Assembly: GCF_026625605.1 (NCBI RefSeq)
Contig: NZ_CP113054.1
Location: 3,162,001-3,226,000 of the forward strand
Origin: Luteolibacter sp. SL250
GTDB taxonomy: Bacteria > Verrucomicrobiota > Verrucomicrobiia > Verrucomicrobiales > Akkermansiaceae
Direction: 5' to 3'
DNA: 64,000 nucleotides
The position numbers and the translations under genes were made by a program. Below the pieces are notes generated by a model. That model searched no databases. It saw nothing but the letters and a program-made list of their open reading frames with translations, and was not told the origin of the DNA. Positions 9,622-19,133 of the stretch are shown piece by piece. Within the stretch, counting starts at the first letter, position 1. Each line of letters starts with the position of its first letter.

Positions 9622-11060
9622 TTCTTGATGATGGCGAAATGTTCGACCCTCACCCCGTGGAGTTCATCGGTGGGAGGGGTGGAAAATTCATCGGTGACAC
9701 GGCTGACCTCCAGCCGGTAACGGGCCTCCGGAGCCTCCGCATGGAGCAGCAGCGCGACCAGGTCCGGTGCCTTCAGTTCGTCACCCAGGTCCAGGTCGTT
9801 GCTTTCGATCCGCTCGCCCTTGCCTCCCGGCAGCGCCCGGATGAACCGGTTCGCCCGCGCAACCGAAAGCGACTCGCGGATGGTCCGTTGCATGTCATGC
9901 AGGCCGGACTCACGGTCGGTATCGGACACGGCGTCCTCGAACGCGTCCTGCTCCAGCGGAGGCCGGCGGTTCGGCGGAGAGTAAAGTGAATCCAGCCCGG
10001 CGGGCAGCTTCACCGCTGGCAGCAACAGATCGGGGAGATCCGGCAAGGAAGCGTTCACCCGCTGGAGCTTCTTTCCCGCCATGAGGCGGTTGGCTACTTC
10101 GAAAAGGCTTTTGATCTCAGTGCGCCGCTCCCCCGTCACATCCTGCAGATAGCGGAAACGTGCGAGCGACCGCCGGGTGAAATCCGCCGTGCGGCGGTCG
10201 ATCTCGTCCGCCATCGGCAACACCCGCTCCAGCATCCCGATCAGCTCCTCCAGTTCTCCTGCGACCTTTGCCCGCGCACTTTCCGCTGTCAGTCCGGGGT
10301 TCCGTTTCAGAACCTCGATCTGCATGTCCGCCAGCGAAGGAGGATCATCCCCCAGCCTTTCCGCGATCCGCCGCACCGTGTCCGGCAGTCGCGTGGGCAG
10401 ACGCGCTCTGACGAGCGCCGCATAGCAGGAACGGGAAATCTGTTCCGAGTAGTCATCGAAGACGACACCGAGATTTCCGCGCAGCGTTTCCTCCTCAAGC
10501 TGTTTGCGGGTGAAGCGCTGGACGGACTTCTGCATCGAGCGCAGCTCGTTCAGTCCCTCGCGGACGCTGGAAAGGCAGTTCTCGATGGTTTGCCACGGCC
10601 GCTCGGCCAGCTCCACCTCATCCGCCAGCATGGCGCAGACGCCGGTCAGCTTGTCGGTGAACACCGCCGCATCCGGCCACGCCACTTTCCGCAGGGCCGT
10701 CAGGATGGTCGCACCGTGGGCGTCGAAATGGATCTTCCGCCGCCAGCCACGCCGTGGTGGTTCCTCCAGCCAATGGCATTTCAGGAGATACTCCAGCAGC
10801 GCACGAGCTTTCTCCCGCAGATCGACTGGCATCTCGCCCTCTTCGTCTTCGAACTCGATGTTGGGATGGCGTTCCAGCGTTTCCACGATCAACGCCACCG
10901 CCTCCTCCCGGCCGATGCCGTCGGAACGGTCCGAGGTTTCCACCTCCAAGGCATCCAGCACGTCCACGTAGAACGGTGCGTTCTTTCCCGCCAGCACCCG
11001 GAAAAATCCAGCCCCCCGCGTTTCGCGGAAAAGGGCGGTGGAGAGATGTTCGGCGGACAT
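9618..11060 (-). CDS. jetA: Wadjet defence protein JetA (kleisin-like subunit)
   Basis: JetA is the MukF/kleisin-like subunit that closes the SMC ring. With the chosen start it is 480 residues. The N-terminus LFRETRGAGFFRVLAGKNAPFYVDVLDAL resembles the JetA family (PF18982-like) rather than the DUF3375 version of type I systems, so this is more likely a type II-like Wadjet; that sub-typing is inference. The middle is helical (about 140-330) and the C-terminal part mixed, ending VEHFAIIKK. Two alternative starts exist at 11102 and 11177. 11060 was chosen because family similarity begins right after it; none has a good ribosome site. It is the first gene of jetABCD and overlaps jetB by 4 bases. 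Confidence 0.85.
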   Translation of the reverse strand: MSAEHLSTALFRETRGAGFFRVLAGKNAPFYVDVLDALEVETSDRSDGIGREEAVALIVETLERHPNIEFEDEEGEMPVDLREKARALLEYLLKCHWLEEPPRRGWRRKIHFDAHGATILTALRKVAWPDAAVFTDKLTGVCAMLADEVELAERPWQTIENCLSSVREGLNELRSMQKSVQRFTRKQLEEETLRGNLGVVFDDYSEQISRSCYAALVRARLPTRLPDTVRRIAERLGDDPPSLADMQIEVLKRNPGLTAESARAKVAGELEELIGMLERVLPMADEIDRRTADFTRRSLARFRYLQDVTGERRTEIKSLFEVANRLMAGKKLQRVNASLPDLPDLLLPAVKLPAGLDSLYSPPNRRPPLEQDAFEDAVSDTDRESGLHDMQRTIRESLSVARANRFIRALPGGKGERIESNDLDLGDELKAPDLVALLLHAEAPEARYRLEVSRVTDEFSTPPTDELHGVRVEHFAIIKK

Positions 11061-11251
11061 GAGGGTGAAAGGGGCGGCATTCAACGGGATTTCCCGGGCC
11101 ATGACAACCAGAGGTTGCAGACAAATCGCGGGCTGCCACCTGGGCAGAATTAGTCCGGAATTTCGCGAAAACCGCACAAATCAGAGATGAAGGCTGCCGG
11201 AACGAACCCGTCTTCCCGGAGTTTCTGCAAACAGCTCATCTCGGCAAACCC

Positions 11252-12556
11252 TTATTTTCCATGCAACGCTGCATTGGCGGCACGGACGAACTGATCCGCC
11301 TCGATTGCAGGCACCCACTTGGCGATCTCGATTTTCTTCCCGCCCACCAGCAGCAGCACCCGCTTCATCTCAGTGGTGCCATACTTTCCGCGCGTGACCG
11401 CCTTTACGGTGGTGACTTCGCTGCGGGGGTACCATTTTTCCCGAATCGACCGCTCGCCCTTCATCAAGCGGATGGACACGTTCGTTTCGTCGCCATCGAA
11501 TTGGCTCCGGGCTCCACGGTTGCGCAGGACGAACAGAGCTCCGGAGGCAGCCGAGATCGTCACTACCGATGACATCAGCAGCCAAGCGGCACCGAACAGT
11601 CTGACCCAATCGGGCCCCCGGTCCTGTGGATTTCCGGGATTGATCACCCAAAAACCGATGCAGACGAAAAATATCCCCACAGGGAGCACGATCAACGCGG
11701 GGATGAGGATGGCGAGCCACGGCGTTTCCAGCGTGAACGAGAATGACGACTGCCTGCCAGCGGGAGGCGTTGCCGTCAACGGTGCATGCGATGCCATGGG
11801 TGGCAGGATGTCACCCGGCTGCATGAACGCCCGCCGCAGATCCGCCACCAACCAAGCCTTTTCATCATCCTCCAGCATCGATCCAAACCGAAGTTTGCTG
11901 CGCTTTCCTTCAATCTCGATCCCGAATACGGACTGGTAATTCTTTTGGTAGAATTCCTTCTGCACGATCCTCACCACCTCATCGAGCGCGATGGATTTTT
12001 CGCTCACGCGTCCGAACATCTCGCGGCGCAGTGCGATCATGGATCCATCCACCGTGAGCAGGTACTGGGCAAACTGCGCCCTCAAACCCAAATACAGAAC
12101 GCCCAGTCCGATGATCCAAAATAAGCCCAGAAATGGGATGATCGCCCAGCCAGGGATGTCTCCCTGCTGTTTCGTGGGATCGGTGATGAAGCCGAAGATC
12201 ATCGGCATACTGACCACCGCTATGCCAGACAACCAGATGCCGGCGAACAACAGAAAGCAGCCGCCCTTTCCACCCGCGGGAATATGCCAAGTGGTGCCCC
12301 CTCCGTTCGTGCTGCGGACAATCTTTGTGTCCGGCGGCGGTGAATCCGCGTCCCCCACCATCAGTCCGTCGCGGCCCGCCCTCGACCATTCTTCCAGAAG
12401 GACCGTAGTGCGGCAACGAGCGCACCGCATCGTGCTGGCTCCTGCATCCGGGGCATCGGTCGCGGCCGCACCGCAGTCCGGGCAGACCAGCCTTCCCTTC
12501 GCCAGGAGATCCGCGTAGTGGCGGTCCTTCAGTTTTGAAACGAGATCATTGATCAT
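11252..12556 (-). CDS. Zinc-ribbon membrane protein, copy 2 (intact)
   Basis: This 434-residue protein has an N-terminal zinc ribbon with Cys25, Cys28, Cys45 and Cys48 (CPDCG ... CARC), then GDADSPPPDTKIVR, a pair of membrane segments (about 100-165), a soluble stretch with REMFGR and QKEFYQKNYQSVFGIEIEG, a second pair of membrane segments (about 280-350), and a C-terminal soluble domain ending VRAANAALHGK. It is the undamaged paralogue of the frameshifted gene at 2769-4092; identity is highest in the zinc-ribbon region. An upstream start at 12616 is possible, but 12556 aligns the cysteines of both copies exactly. It is the gene just upstream of jetA on the same strand, separated by about 190 bases. 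I do not recognise a named family, and function is unknown. Confidence 0.85.
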   Translation of the reverse strand: MINDLVSKLKDRHYADLLAKGRLVCPDCGAAATDAPDAGASTMRCARCRTTVLLEEWSRAGRDGLMVGDADSPPPDTKIVRSTNGGGTTWHIPAGGKGGCFLLFAGIWLSGIAVVSMPMIFGFITDPTKQQGDIPGWAIIPFLGLFWIIGLGVLYLGLRAQFAQYLLTVDGSMIALRREMFGRVSEKSIALDEVVRIVQKEFYQKNYQSVFGIEIEGKRSKLRFGSMLEDDEKAWLVADLRRAFMQPGDILPPMASHAPLTATPPAGRQSSFSFTLETPWLAILIPALIVLPVGIFFVCIGFWVINPGNPQDRGPDWVRLFGAAWLLMSSVVTISAASGALFVLRNRGARSQFDGDETNVSIRLMKGERSIREKWYPRSEVTTVKAVTRGKYGTTEMKRVLLLVGGKKIEIAKWVPAIEADQFVRAANAALHGK

Positions 12557-12654
12557 ACCTTGGACGGGTACCTGCTCCGCTGCATGCAAGCTGCCCGGAC
12601 CTAACAGCGATTTCAAGCGTTCAGACGACAGGGACGGCGTCCTTGTACAGGCAC

Positions 12655-12685
12655 AAAAAGGACGCCACCCTCGAGAGATGGCGTC
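12655..12685 (-). terminator. Rho-independent terminator of argG
   Basis: A perfect 7-bp stem GACGCCA/TGGCGTC closes an 11-base loop, followed on the minus strand by CTTTTTG. It lies 25 bases after the argG stop codon, in the right direction to end that transcript and to separate argG from the zinc-ribbon/Wadjet block. Confidence 0.8.
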
Positions 12686-12709
12686 TCTTTCAAATCCAAG
12701 CGTTGCGGC

Positions 12710-13993
12710 TCACTTCGCCTGGCGCGCGCTGGCCTTGAGGCGCAGGGCGTTGAGGGCGATGAAACCGGTGGCGTCGTCCTGGTTGTAGGCCGCTTCCTGT
12801 CCGCCTTCCATGGTGGCGACGGCTTCGGAGTAGAGGCTGTGCGGGGACTTCCGGCCGGCGTTCATGACGTTGCCCTTGTAGAGCTTCACGCGCACTTCGC
12901 CGGAGACGGTCTGCTGGGTGTAGGTGACCAGTGCCTGGATCGCCTCGCGCTCCGGTGCGAACCAGAAGCCGTTGTAGACGAGCTGGGCGTACTTCGGAAT
13001 GAGGGAGTCGCGGATGTGCATCGCCTCGCGGTCCACGACGAGCGTCTCCAGGTCGCGGTGGGCGGCGAGCAGGATGGTGCCGCCGGGGGTTTCATAGATA
13101 CCCCGGGACTTCATGCCGACGAAGCGGTTCTCCACGATGTCCACGCGGCCGACGCCGTGCTTGCCACCGAGGAAGTTGAGCACGCGCATGATGCCATACG
13201 GGGTCAGGAGGGTGTAGCCGTCCTTTTCGCCCAGCACCTTGAAGTCGCCCAGATTGGAAATGATCTCGGCGAGACCGTCCGCCTGGAGGCCGATGGCGTT
13301 GCCCTTGTCGAAAAGGATCTGCACATACTCCGCCTTGTCCGGAGCGTCTTCCGGAGAGGTGGAGAGGACATACATCTCACGGTCGGCGGGGGTGGTGCCG
13401 TCATACCATGGGTCTTCCAGCATGCCCGCCTCGAACGAGATGTGGAGGAGGTTCCGGTCCATCGAGTAAGGCTTCTTCATGGAGGCCTTGATCGGGATGT
13501 TGTTCGCCTCGGCGTAGGCGATCATCTCGGCCCGGCCCGGAAAGTCCTTGCGGAAGGAAGAGTCGCGCCATGGAGCGATGCACTTGATCTGCGGGGCCAG
13601 GGAAGCGGCGGAAAGCTCGAAGCGGACCTGGTCGTTGCCCTTGCCGGTGGCACCGTGAGCGATGGCGTCAGCGCCTTCCGCGATGGCCACGTCCAGCATG
13701 CCCTTCGTGATGCACGGGCGGGCGATGGAGGTGCCGAGCAGGTAGCGGCCCTCATAGATCGCGTTCGCCTGGATCATCGGGAAAATGTAGTCGGCGGCGA
13801 ACTCCTCCTTCAGGTCACCGAGGAAATATTTCGAGGCACCGGTGCTGAGGGCCTTCTGCTCCAGTCCGTCGAGTTCATCCGCCTGGCCGACGTCCGCACA
13901 ATAGGCGATGATCTCCGCGGAGTACTTTTCCTTGAGCCACTTGAGCAGGACGGAGGTATCGAGACCACCGGAGTAGGCGACGAGAATTTTCAT
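12710..13993 (-). CDS. argG: Argininosuccinate synthase
   Basis: ArgG joins citrulline and aspartate with ATP to make argininosuccinate, the penultimate step of arginine synthesis, in the cytoplasm. The 427-residue protein opens with [20 protein letters not shown], whose SGGLDTS motif is the pyrophosphate-binding loop of this N-type ATP pyrophosphatase. It continues with [12 protein letters not shown] and [16 protein letters not shown], all typical of the family, and length is normal. The start was placed at this Met because the motif sits at the very N-terminus in the family. It is a single gene with its own terminator, divergent from the downstream kinase gene. Confidence 0.96.
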   Translation of the reverse strand: MKILVAYSGGLDTSVLLKWLKEKYSAEIIAYCADVGQADELDGLEQKALSTGASKYFLGDLKEEFAADYIFPMIQANAIYEGRYLLGTSIARPCITKGMLDVAIAEGADAIAHGATGKGNDQVRFELSAASLAPQIKCIAPWRDSSFRKDFPGRAEMIAYAEANNIPIKASMKKPYSMDRNLLHISFEAGMLEDPWYDGTTPADREMYVLSTSPEDAPDKAEYVQILFDKGNAIGLQADGLAEIISNLGDFKVLGEKDGYTLLTPYGIMRVLNFLGGKHGVGRVDIVENRFVGMKSRGIYETPGGTILLAAHRDLETLVVDREAMHIRDSLIPKYAQLVYNGFWFAPEREAIQALVTYTQQTVSGEVRVKLYKGNVMNAGRKSPHSLYSEAVATMEGGQEAAYNQDDATGFIALNALRLKASARQAK

Positions 13994-14227
13994 GAGGCGG
14001 GGAGGCAAGCATGATCCGGGGTGCCGGGCAAGCGGGAAGCGGCGGTGGTTTTTACAAGATGAATGGTTGAAATTTCCCCCACGCTTCCTAACCTTGGGGA
14101 ACGATGGCAACTGCCACGGAAACCCAAACCGAACCTAGGAAATCCCCGATGCGAACGATGCGGGGTCCATTTCCCCGTGTACGCAGCCTCCAGTGGAGCG
14201 CGGCTTGAACGGATGTCTCCCTGATTC

Positions 14228-15682
14228 ATGCAAGAACGCTACCAAATCCGCGGAAAACTCGGCCAAGGAGGTCTCGGTTCGGTTTACCGGGGCTATGACA
14301 CCCGGATGAACCGGGAGGTTGCCATCAAGAGGATCTCGGCAGATGGGGATCCGGGACTGCAGAAGGAAGCCACCCAGCAACTCCAGAAAGAAGCCGGCTC
14401 CCTGGCGTCCCTCCAGCACCCCAACATCGTCACCGTGTATGATGTGGATCAGGACGCGGACGGCCCCTATGTGGTGATGGAACTCATCAGCGGAAAGACA
14501 CTGGACGAGCTGGTTGAGAGCGCCCCACTCACTTTCGAGGATTTCAAGGAACTGGCAAAGCAGACCCAGGAGGGACTGATCGCCGCGCAGGAACTGGAAC
14601 TGGTCCACCGGGACATCAAGCCCGGCAACCTGATGCTCAACTGGCTGCCGTCCGGGAAGTTCCAGGTGAAGATCGTGGACTTCGGGCTGGCGAAGCTGAT
14701 GCCTGCCCCGACCCGGCAGGAAATCGACCAGAACGATTCCGTGATGGGTTCGATCTTCTTCATGGCCCCTGAGCAGTTCGAGCGCGCGCCGCTGGACCGC
14801 CGCGTGGACATGTATGCGATGGGGTGCGTGTATTACCACGCACTGACCGGCGAGTATCCTTTCAACGGGGAAACCGGCATGGAGGTCATGACCGCCCATC
14901 TCCACCACACGGTGGTGCCTCTCTCAGAGCTGCGGCCCGACCTTCCCACCTGGTTGTGCGACTGGGTGATGTGGCAGATGAACCGCCTGTCGGATGACCG
15001 TCCGCCGGATGCCCGCCGCTCCCTGCATGTCTTTCTCCAGAACGAGAGCGCACCGCCCCCTCCTCCACCGAAGGAGAAGCCCCCGGGGCCGCAGGCTCCC
15101 AGCGTGAAACGTCCCGGTGCCCCTGCCGCGAAGCAGATTCCCACCGGTCCCATCCAGAATACCGCCCCGGCCGCGAAGACCCAGAGCGCGCCGAGGACCC
15201 TCACTCCACCGGAAGGTTTCAAGCCGAGCGTCCATACCTCCTCCGTTTTCGTGGGAGACACCCTGGTTCCGGCTCCGGACCCCACCGTCCCACCCCGCCC
15301 CACGACTTCCATGGTGCAGGCAAAGGCGGCCTCAGCAGCCCCCACCGCCCGCATGGCCACACCGACCGCACCAACCGCGCGGCTCGCTTCCCCTGCAAAA
15401 GCCACCCCGACCGCTCCCACCGCCCGCCTTGCGACTCCCGCAAAGGTCACTCCGACCGCGCCTACAGTTCGCGGCGGCAGCGTACAACAGGCGGCTCCGG
15501 CAGCCCCGACCGTCCGTTCAGCTCCAACCGCAGCCACACCCGGCACCCGCCCGGCCGCCTATGTGCCGGTCCCGGCAAAGCCGAAGAAGCAAATGAAACC
15601 GAGCGAAAAGGCCGCCATCTGGATCGCAGCGGGACTCATCGCCGCCTTCATCGCCTTCATCATCTTCAAATTCGGAGGCTGA
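14228..15682 (+). CDS. Membrane-anchored Ser/Thr protein kinase
   Basis: This is a Hanks-type kinase of 484 residues. The catalytic domain (about 5-270) has all key elements: glycine loop GKLGQGGLGSVY (9-20), Lys34 in VAIK, HRDIKPGN (Asp129, Asn134), DFG at 151-153 and a PEQ-variant APE site near 180-182. Residues 270-460 are a Pro/Ala/Thr-rich linker with tandem copies of a TAPTARLATP-like unit (DNA about 15349-15470). A single C-terminal transmembrane helix (about 462-481) follows, so the kinase faces the cytoplasm and is tail-anchored with almost nothing outside. The substrate is unknown. It is divergent from argG, with 117 bases between 14110 and the start. Confidence 0.93.
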   Translation: MQERYQIRGKLGQGGLGSVYRGYDTRMNREVAIKRISADGDPGLQKEATQQLQKEAGSLASLQHPNIVTVYDVDQDADGPYVVMELISGKTLDELVESAPLTFEDFKELAKQTQEGLIAAQELELVHRDIKPGNLMLNWLPSGKFQVKIVDFGLAKLMPAPTRQEIDQNDSVMGSIFFMAPEQFERAPLDRRVDMYAMGCVYYHALTGEYPFNGETGMEVMTAHLHHTVVPLSELRPDLPTWLCDWVMWQMNRLSDDRPPDARRSLHVFLQNESAPPPPPPKEKPPGPQAPSVKRPGAPAAKQIPTGPIQNTAPAAKTQSAPRTLTPPEGFKPSVHTSSVFVGDTLVPAPDPTVPPRPTTSMVQAKAASAAPTARMATPTAPTARLASPAKATPTAPTARLATPAKVTPTAPTVRGGSVQQAAPAAPTVRSAPTAATPGTRPAAYVPVPAKPKKQMKPSEKAAIWIAAGLIAAFIAFIIFKFGG

Positions 15683-15700
15683 GCGCGCGCGCCTGTGCCC

Positions 15701-16876
15701 TCAGGGCGTGTAGACCTGCACCGGGCCAACGCCCAGTCCCTGGACGCGCCGGAGTTTCTCCACGGCTTTCTTCAGTGCCTCGGCAGCCGTCATGGCATCC
15801 TCCATCGTACTGAGGAGGGAAAAACTGATGCGGAGGCTGCTCTTCGCCAGTTCCTCCGGAATGCCCATCGCAAGCTGCACATGGGACGGCTTCTGCTTTC
15901 CGGTCATACAGGCGGAACCCGCCGAACAGGCAACACCCGCGTCATCCAGCAGGATGAGCAGACCCGCCGCTTCACAGCCCTCGAAGGAAAGGTGGCAGGT
16001 GTTCGGCAGGCGATGATCCCGCGCACCATTGGGCGTAACGCCCTGGACCTCTGCCAGCACCGCCGCTTCAAAGGCGTTCCGGATTTCCCGAACCCGTCCG
16101 AGCATTCCGTCTTCCGTAGACCGTTTCATCGCCACGGAGGCGGCTCCCATGCCCACGATCCCCGGAACATTCTCCGTCCCGCTGCGCCTGCCGCTTTCCT
16201 GTCCGCCACCGGATATCAGCGGGGTGAATCTCAGCCCTTTCCTGATCCAGAGCGCACCGACTCCCTTCGGTCCGTGGAACTTGTGGGCGGAAATGGAAAG
16301 CATGTCCGCACCGATGGCGGTGAGTGAAGCTCCGGTCTTGCCCACCGCCTGGATGGCGTCCGAGTGGAATGGGACGCCCTTCTCTTTGGACAACCGCACC
16401 AGTTCGGCCAGCGGCTGGATCACCCCCGTCTCGTTGTTGGCCGCCATCACGGATGCAAAGGCCGCGCCATCCAGCAGCTCGGAAAATTTTTCCAGGATCA
16501 CCCGTCCACCGGCATCCACCGGAGCCAGCCTCACCTCACGGCCCAGTGTTTCCACATACCGCAACACCGCGCTGTGCTCGATGGCGGAAACAACCACCGC
16601 GCCCTCCCCGGCCAACCGGTGCAGGGACCATAGCGCGGTGTTCACGCTTTCCGTCCCGCCGCCGGTGAAGATGATCTCCTCCGGATCCGCACCCAGGAGA
16701 TCGGCGACCTGACCACGGGCCGTGTCGATGGCCTTCCGTGCCAGTTTCGCCCCGGCATACGCGCCGGATGGATTCGCGAATCCGTCGCGCAGCCACGGCA
16801 GCATCGCGTCCAGCACTTCCGGCAGGAGTGGCGTCGTCGCGTTGGCGTCCAGATAGATCACCCCGGCAGCTTCCAT
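15701..16876 (-). CDS. Cysteine desulfurase (NifS/IscS family)
   Basis: This PLP enzyme takes sulfur from cysteine for Fe-S clusters and thio-modified tRNAs. The 391-residue protein shows VIYLDANATTPLLPEV at the N-terminus, the PLP lysine Lys199 in SAHKFHGPKG, the GGGQESGRRSGTENV motif, and the persulfide-forming Cys323 in the SAGSACMTG loop. The loop sequence is closest to the NifS/IscS class. There is no neighbouring iscU, iscR or suf gene, so it may serve tRNA thiolation or general sulfur supply. It converges with the kinase gene and lies 30 bases downstream of the HExxH membrane protein on the same strand, possibly cotranscribed. Confidence 0.93.
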   Translation of the reverse strand: MEAAGVIYLDANATTPLLPEVLDAMLPWLRDGFANPSGAYAGAKLARKAIDTARGQVADLLGADPEEIIFTGGGTESVNTALWSLHRLAGEGAVVVSAIEHSAVLRYVETLGREVRLAPVDAGGRVILEKFSELLDGAAFASVMAANNETGVIQPLAELVRLSKEKGVPFHSDAIQAVGKTGASLTAIGADMLSISAHKFHGPKGVGALWIRKGLRFTPLISGGGQESGRRSGTENVPGIVGMGAASVAMKRSTEDGMLGRVREIRNAFEAAVLAEVQGVTPNGARDHRLPNTCHLSFEGCEAAGLLILLDDAGVACSAGSACMTGKQKPSHVQLAMGIPEELAKSSLRISFSLLSTMEDAMTAAEALKKAVEKLRRVQGLGVGPVQVYTP

Positions 16877-16906
16877 CGACGGGCGATCTTTTCAAGCCAA
16901 GCCCGC

Positions 16907-17842
16907 TCAGAATTTTCCATAGGTCCGCAGCTCCCGCAGCAGGCCGTCGGCTCCCCTCAGCATCACGTCCCCCCACACGGCGGCATGCCGCAGCCACTCC
17001 CGGCCGAAGCCCTTGAAGCTCTCCCACGGTGCGGCGGATGCCACACACATCAGCCCTACCAGCACCAGCAGGTTGCCGAAAAAGATCACCACCAGGGAAA
17101 GGAAGGTGCCATTCTCCTTCAGGTCCGGCTGGTCGCGCGGGATCATCCACAGCGTCCAGACGATGTGGAAGGTCCAGGTAAGGCCCATCACCCCGTAAAA
17201 GGAAAGATCCCACGCCCGCGTCAGGTCGAAGAACAACCGCAGCAGCACGAATACCACCGCCGCCACCACCGACCACAGCGGCACGAAGTACGGCGACAGC
17301 GCGATGACCAGGTTTGTCTTGTTCGTGGTGATATAGCCGCCGGAAGTGCTGACATGAAAGCCGGTGACCTTACCGCGGAAAAGATAGACGAACACCGCGT
17401 GGGTCAGCTCATGCCCCAGCACGTAGAGGTAGAGGAAGAAAGGCTGGAACAGCCCCGACCAGAACCATCCAACCATGGAAACCACCCCCAGCGCGAAATA
17501 GAAGAATTCGGCGCTCTTCCAAAAGTCATGCTCCATCGTCAGCGTGGAGAACTGCTGCAGGAAAGTCCACGCGGTGATCCAACATGGCGGCAGCAGCACG
17601 ATGGCCGCAAGCCATCGCAACATTCTCCTGCCCACTCCCGGCTGGAGGTCATCCGCCATCGGCGCACTGCCGGCGATCGCCGCCTGCACGGATTTCATGC
17701 CGCGGCGCCCGCTGCGCTGGTTGGCATGTTCATGCGCCCGGCGGTTCACATCCCCCAGCGCCTCCAGAAAGGTGGATCTCCCCCGCCTCTGGTTCGAGGG
17801 ACGGGACGAAGCGCTGCGGACTTTGGAGCGGGGCTTGGCCAT
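16907..17842 (-). CDS. Multi-pass membrane protein with HExxH motif (M50-like)
   Basis: This 311-residue protein has a basic, probably disordered N-terminus (1-70) followed by about six hydrophobic segments. One carries HELTHAVFVYLFRG (His144-Glu145-His148), the zinc-site motif of membrane metalloproteases, followed by GYITTNKTNLVIALSPYFVPLW, which resembles the second, NPxG/SP-type element of M50-like proteins. It may be a site-2-protease-like enzyme or a catalytically silent relative; no PDZ domain is present and a target cannot be named. It lies upstream of the cysteine desulfurase on the same strand and is divergent from the M42 peptidase gene. Confidence 0.75.
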   Translation of the reverse strand: MAKPRSKVRSASSRPSNQRRGRSTFLEALGDVNRRAHEHANQRSGRRGMKSVQAAIAGSAPMADDLQPGVGRRMLRWLAAIVLLPPCWITAWTFLQQFSTLTMEHDFWKSAEFFYFALGVVSMVGWFWSGLFQPFFLYLYVLGHELTHAVFVYLFRGKVTGFHVSTSGGYITTNKTNLVIALSPYFVPLWSVVAAVVFVLLRLFFDLTRAWDLSFYGVMGLTWTFHIVWTLWMIPRDQPDLKENGTFLSLVVIFFGNLLVLVGLMCVASAAPWESFKGFGREWLRHAAVWGDVMLRGADGLLRELRTYGKF

Positions 17843-17985
17843 TGGAGATCGGGGGCGGAGAGATTATTTCGGAGACCTTAACAAATCAAGCGGGAACACC
17901 CCGCATGAAGGACGGTCGCAGTAGTCATTACATGCTTCCTCAGCCCGCCCTTGCCAGCCGCGCCGGAGTTGCTTGGAATGTTGCC

Positions 17986-19062
17986 GTGACCAAAGACGAC
18001 AAAGATTTCCTCTTCAACTTGCTCTCCACCCCCAGCCCCACCGGATTTGAGATGCCCGGCCAGAGGGTGTGGGCCTCCTACATCGGGAAATACGCCGCTT
18101 CCGTGGAGTGCGATGCCTACGGCTCCACTTGGGCCACACTGCCCGGCAAGTCGAAAAAAATCATCATGTTGGAGGCGCATGCCGATGAGATCGGCTACAT
18201 GGTGAAACACATCGATGACCGCGGCTTTCTCCGTATCGACCGCGTCGGAGGGTCGGACGCCGCGACCGCGCGGGGCCGCCGTCTGAACATTCTGGGCGAC
18301 AAGGGTCCGGTGCCAGCCATCATCGGAAATACCGCCATCCATCTCCGCCGTGATGACGCGGGGCATGAGAAGGCTCCCCTCGTCCATGATCTGTGGGTGG
18401 ACGTGGGCGCGAGCAGCCCGCTGGAAGTCGCCGCGCTGGGCATCCGTGCCGGCCACCCGGCCGTCTATCAGGATGAGCCGATGCAGATGACCGAGAAACG
18501 TTTGGTCAGCCGTGCGTTGGACAACCGCATCGGCGGCTACATCATCGCCCAGGTGATGAAAAAGATCGCCGCCGGGAAAAAGAAGCCCGCCTTTACCCTG
18601 CTCTGCCTGAACGCCGTGCAGGAAGAAATCGGCGGCCACGGGGCGATGATGGCAAGCTACCGCCTGAAGCCGGACGCCTGCGTTTGCCTGGACGTCACCC
18701 ACGCCACGGACACTCCGGGCATCGACCACACGAAGCACGGCCATGTGAAACTCGGCCACGGACCATCCCTCACCCACGGCACCTCAAACCATCCGCATGT
18801 GGTGAAGCGTCTGATCGAAACGGCGGAGTCAAAGAACATCCCCATCCAGCACGAGGCCAGCAGCCGCTTCACCGGCACGGACACCGACAAGATCTTCCAC
18901 AGCCGCGAGGGCATCCCCAGCGCGCTCGTCTCCCTCCCCCTGCGCTGCATGCACTCCGTGGTGGAAACGGCGGACACGGCGGACATCGCCAACACCATCG
19001 AGCTGCTCACCGGCTTCGTTCTTTCCCTTTCGGAGAAAGATACGTTCCACCAGTCCCTCTGA
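17986..19062 (+). CDS. M42 family glutamyl/deblocking aminopeptidase
   Basis: This is a cytoplasmic, co-catalytic zinc aminopeptidase that trims N-terminal residues from peptides. The 358-residue protein has the family start DFLFNLLSTPSPTGFE, metal ligands in LEAHADEIGYM (His65), ALDNRIGG (Asp179), VQEEIGGHGA (Glu213/214), a CLDVTHATDTPG loop and the final SSRFTGTDTDKI. M42 enzymes form large hollow dodecamers. A GTG start was chosen because it gives a normal family N-terminus; an in-frame ATG at 17932 would add 18 residues that do not look like the family. It is transcribed away from the HExxH membrane protein. Confidence 0.9.
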   Translation: MTKDDKDFLFNLLSTPSPTGFEMPGQRVWASYIGKYAASVECDAYGSTWATLPGKSKKIIMLEAHADEIGYMVKHIDDRGFLRIDRVGGSDAATARGRRLNILGDKGPVPAIIGNTAIHLRRDDAGHEKAPLVHDLWVDVGASSPLEVAALGIRAGHPAVYQDEPMQMTEKRLVSRALDNRIGGYIIAQVMKKIAAGKKKPAFTLLCLNAVQEEIGGHGAMMASYRLKPDACVCLDVTHATDTPGIDHTKHGHVKLGHGPSLTHGTSNHPHVVKRLIETAESKNIPIQHEASSRFTGTDTDKIFHSREGIPSALVSLPLRCMHSVVETADTADIANTIELLTGFVLSLSEKDTFHQSL

Positions 19063-19133
19063 CCCCCCCACAAAAGGACCATATGCGGAACCTTGCCAAT
19101 CCCTACCCCTGCCAATAGGGAGAGGTAAAGCCC

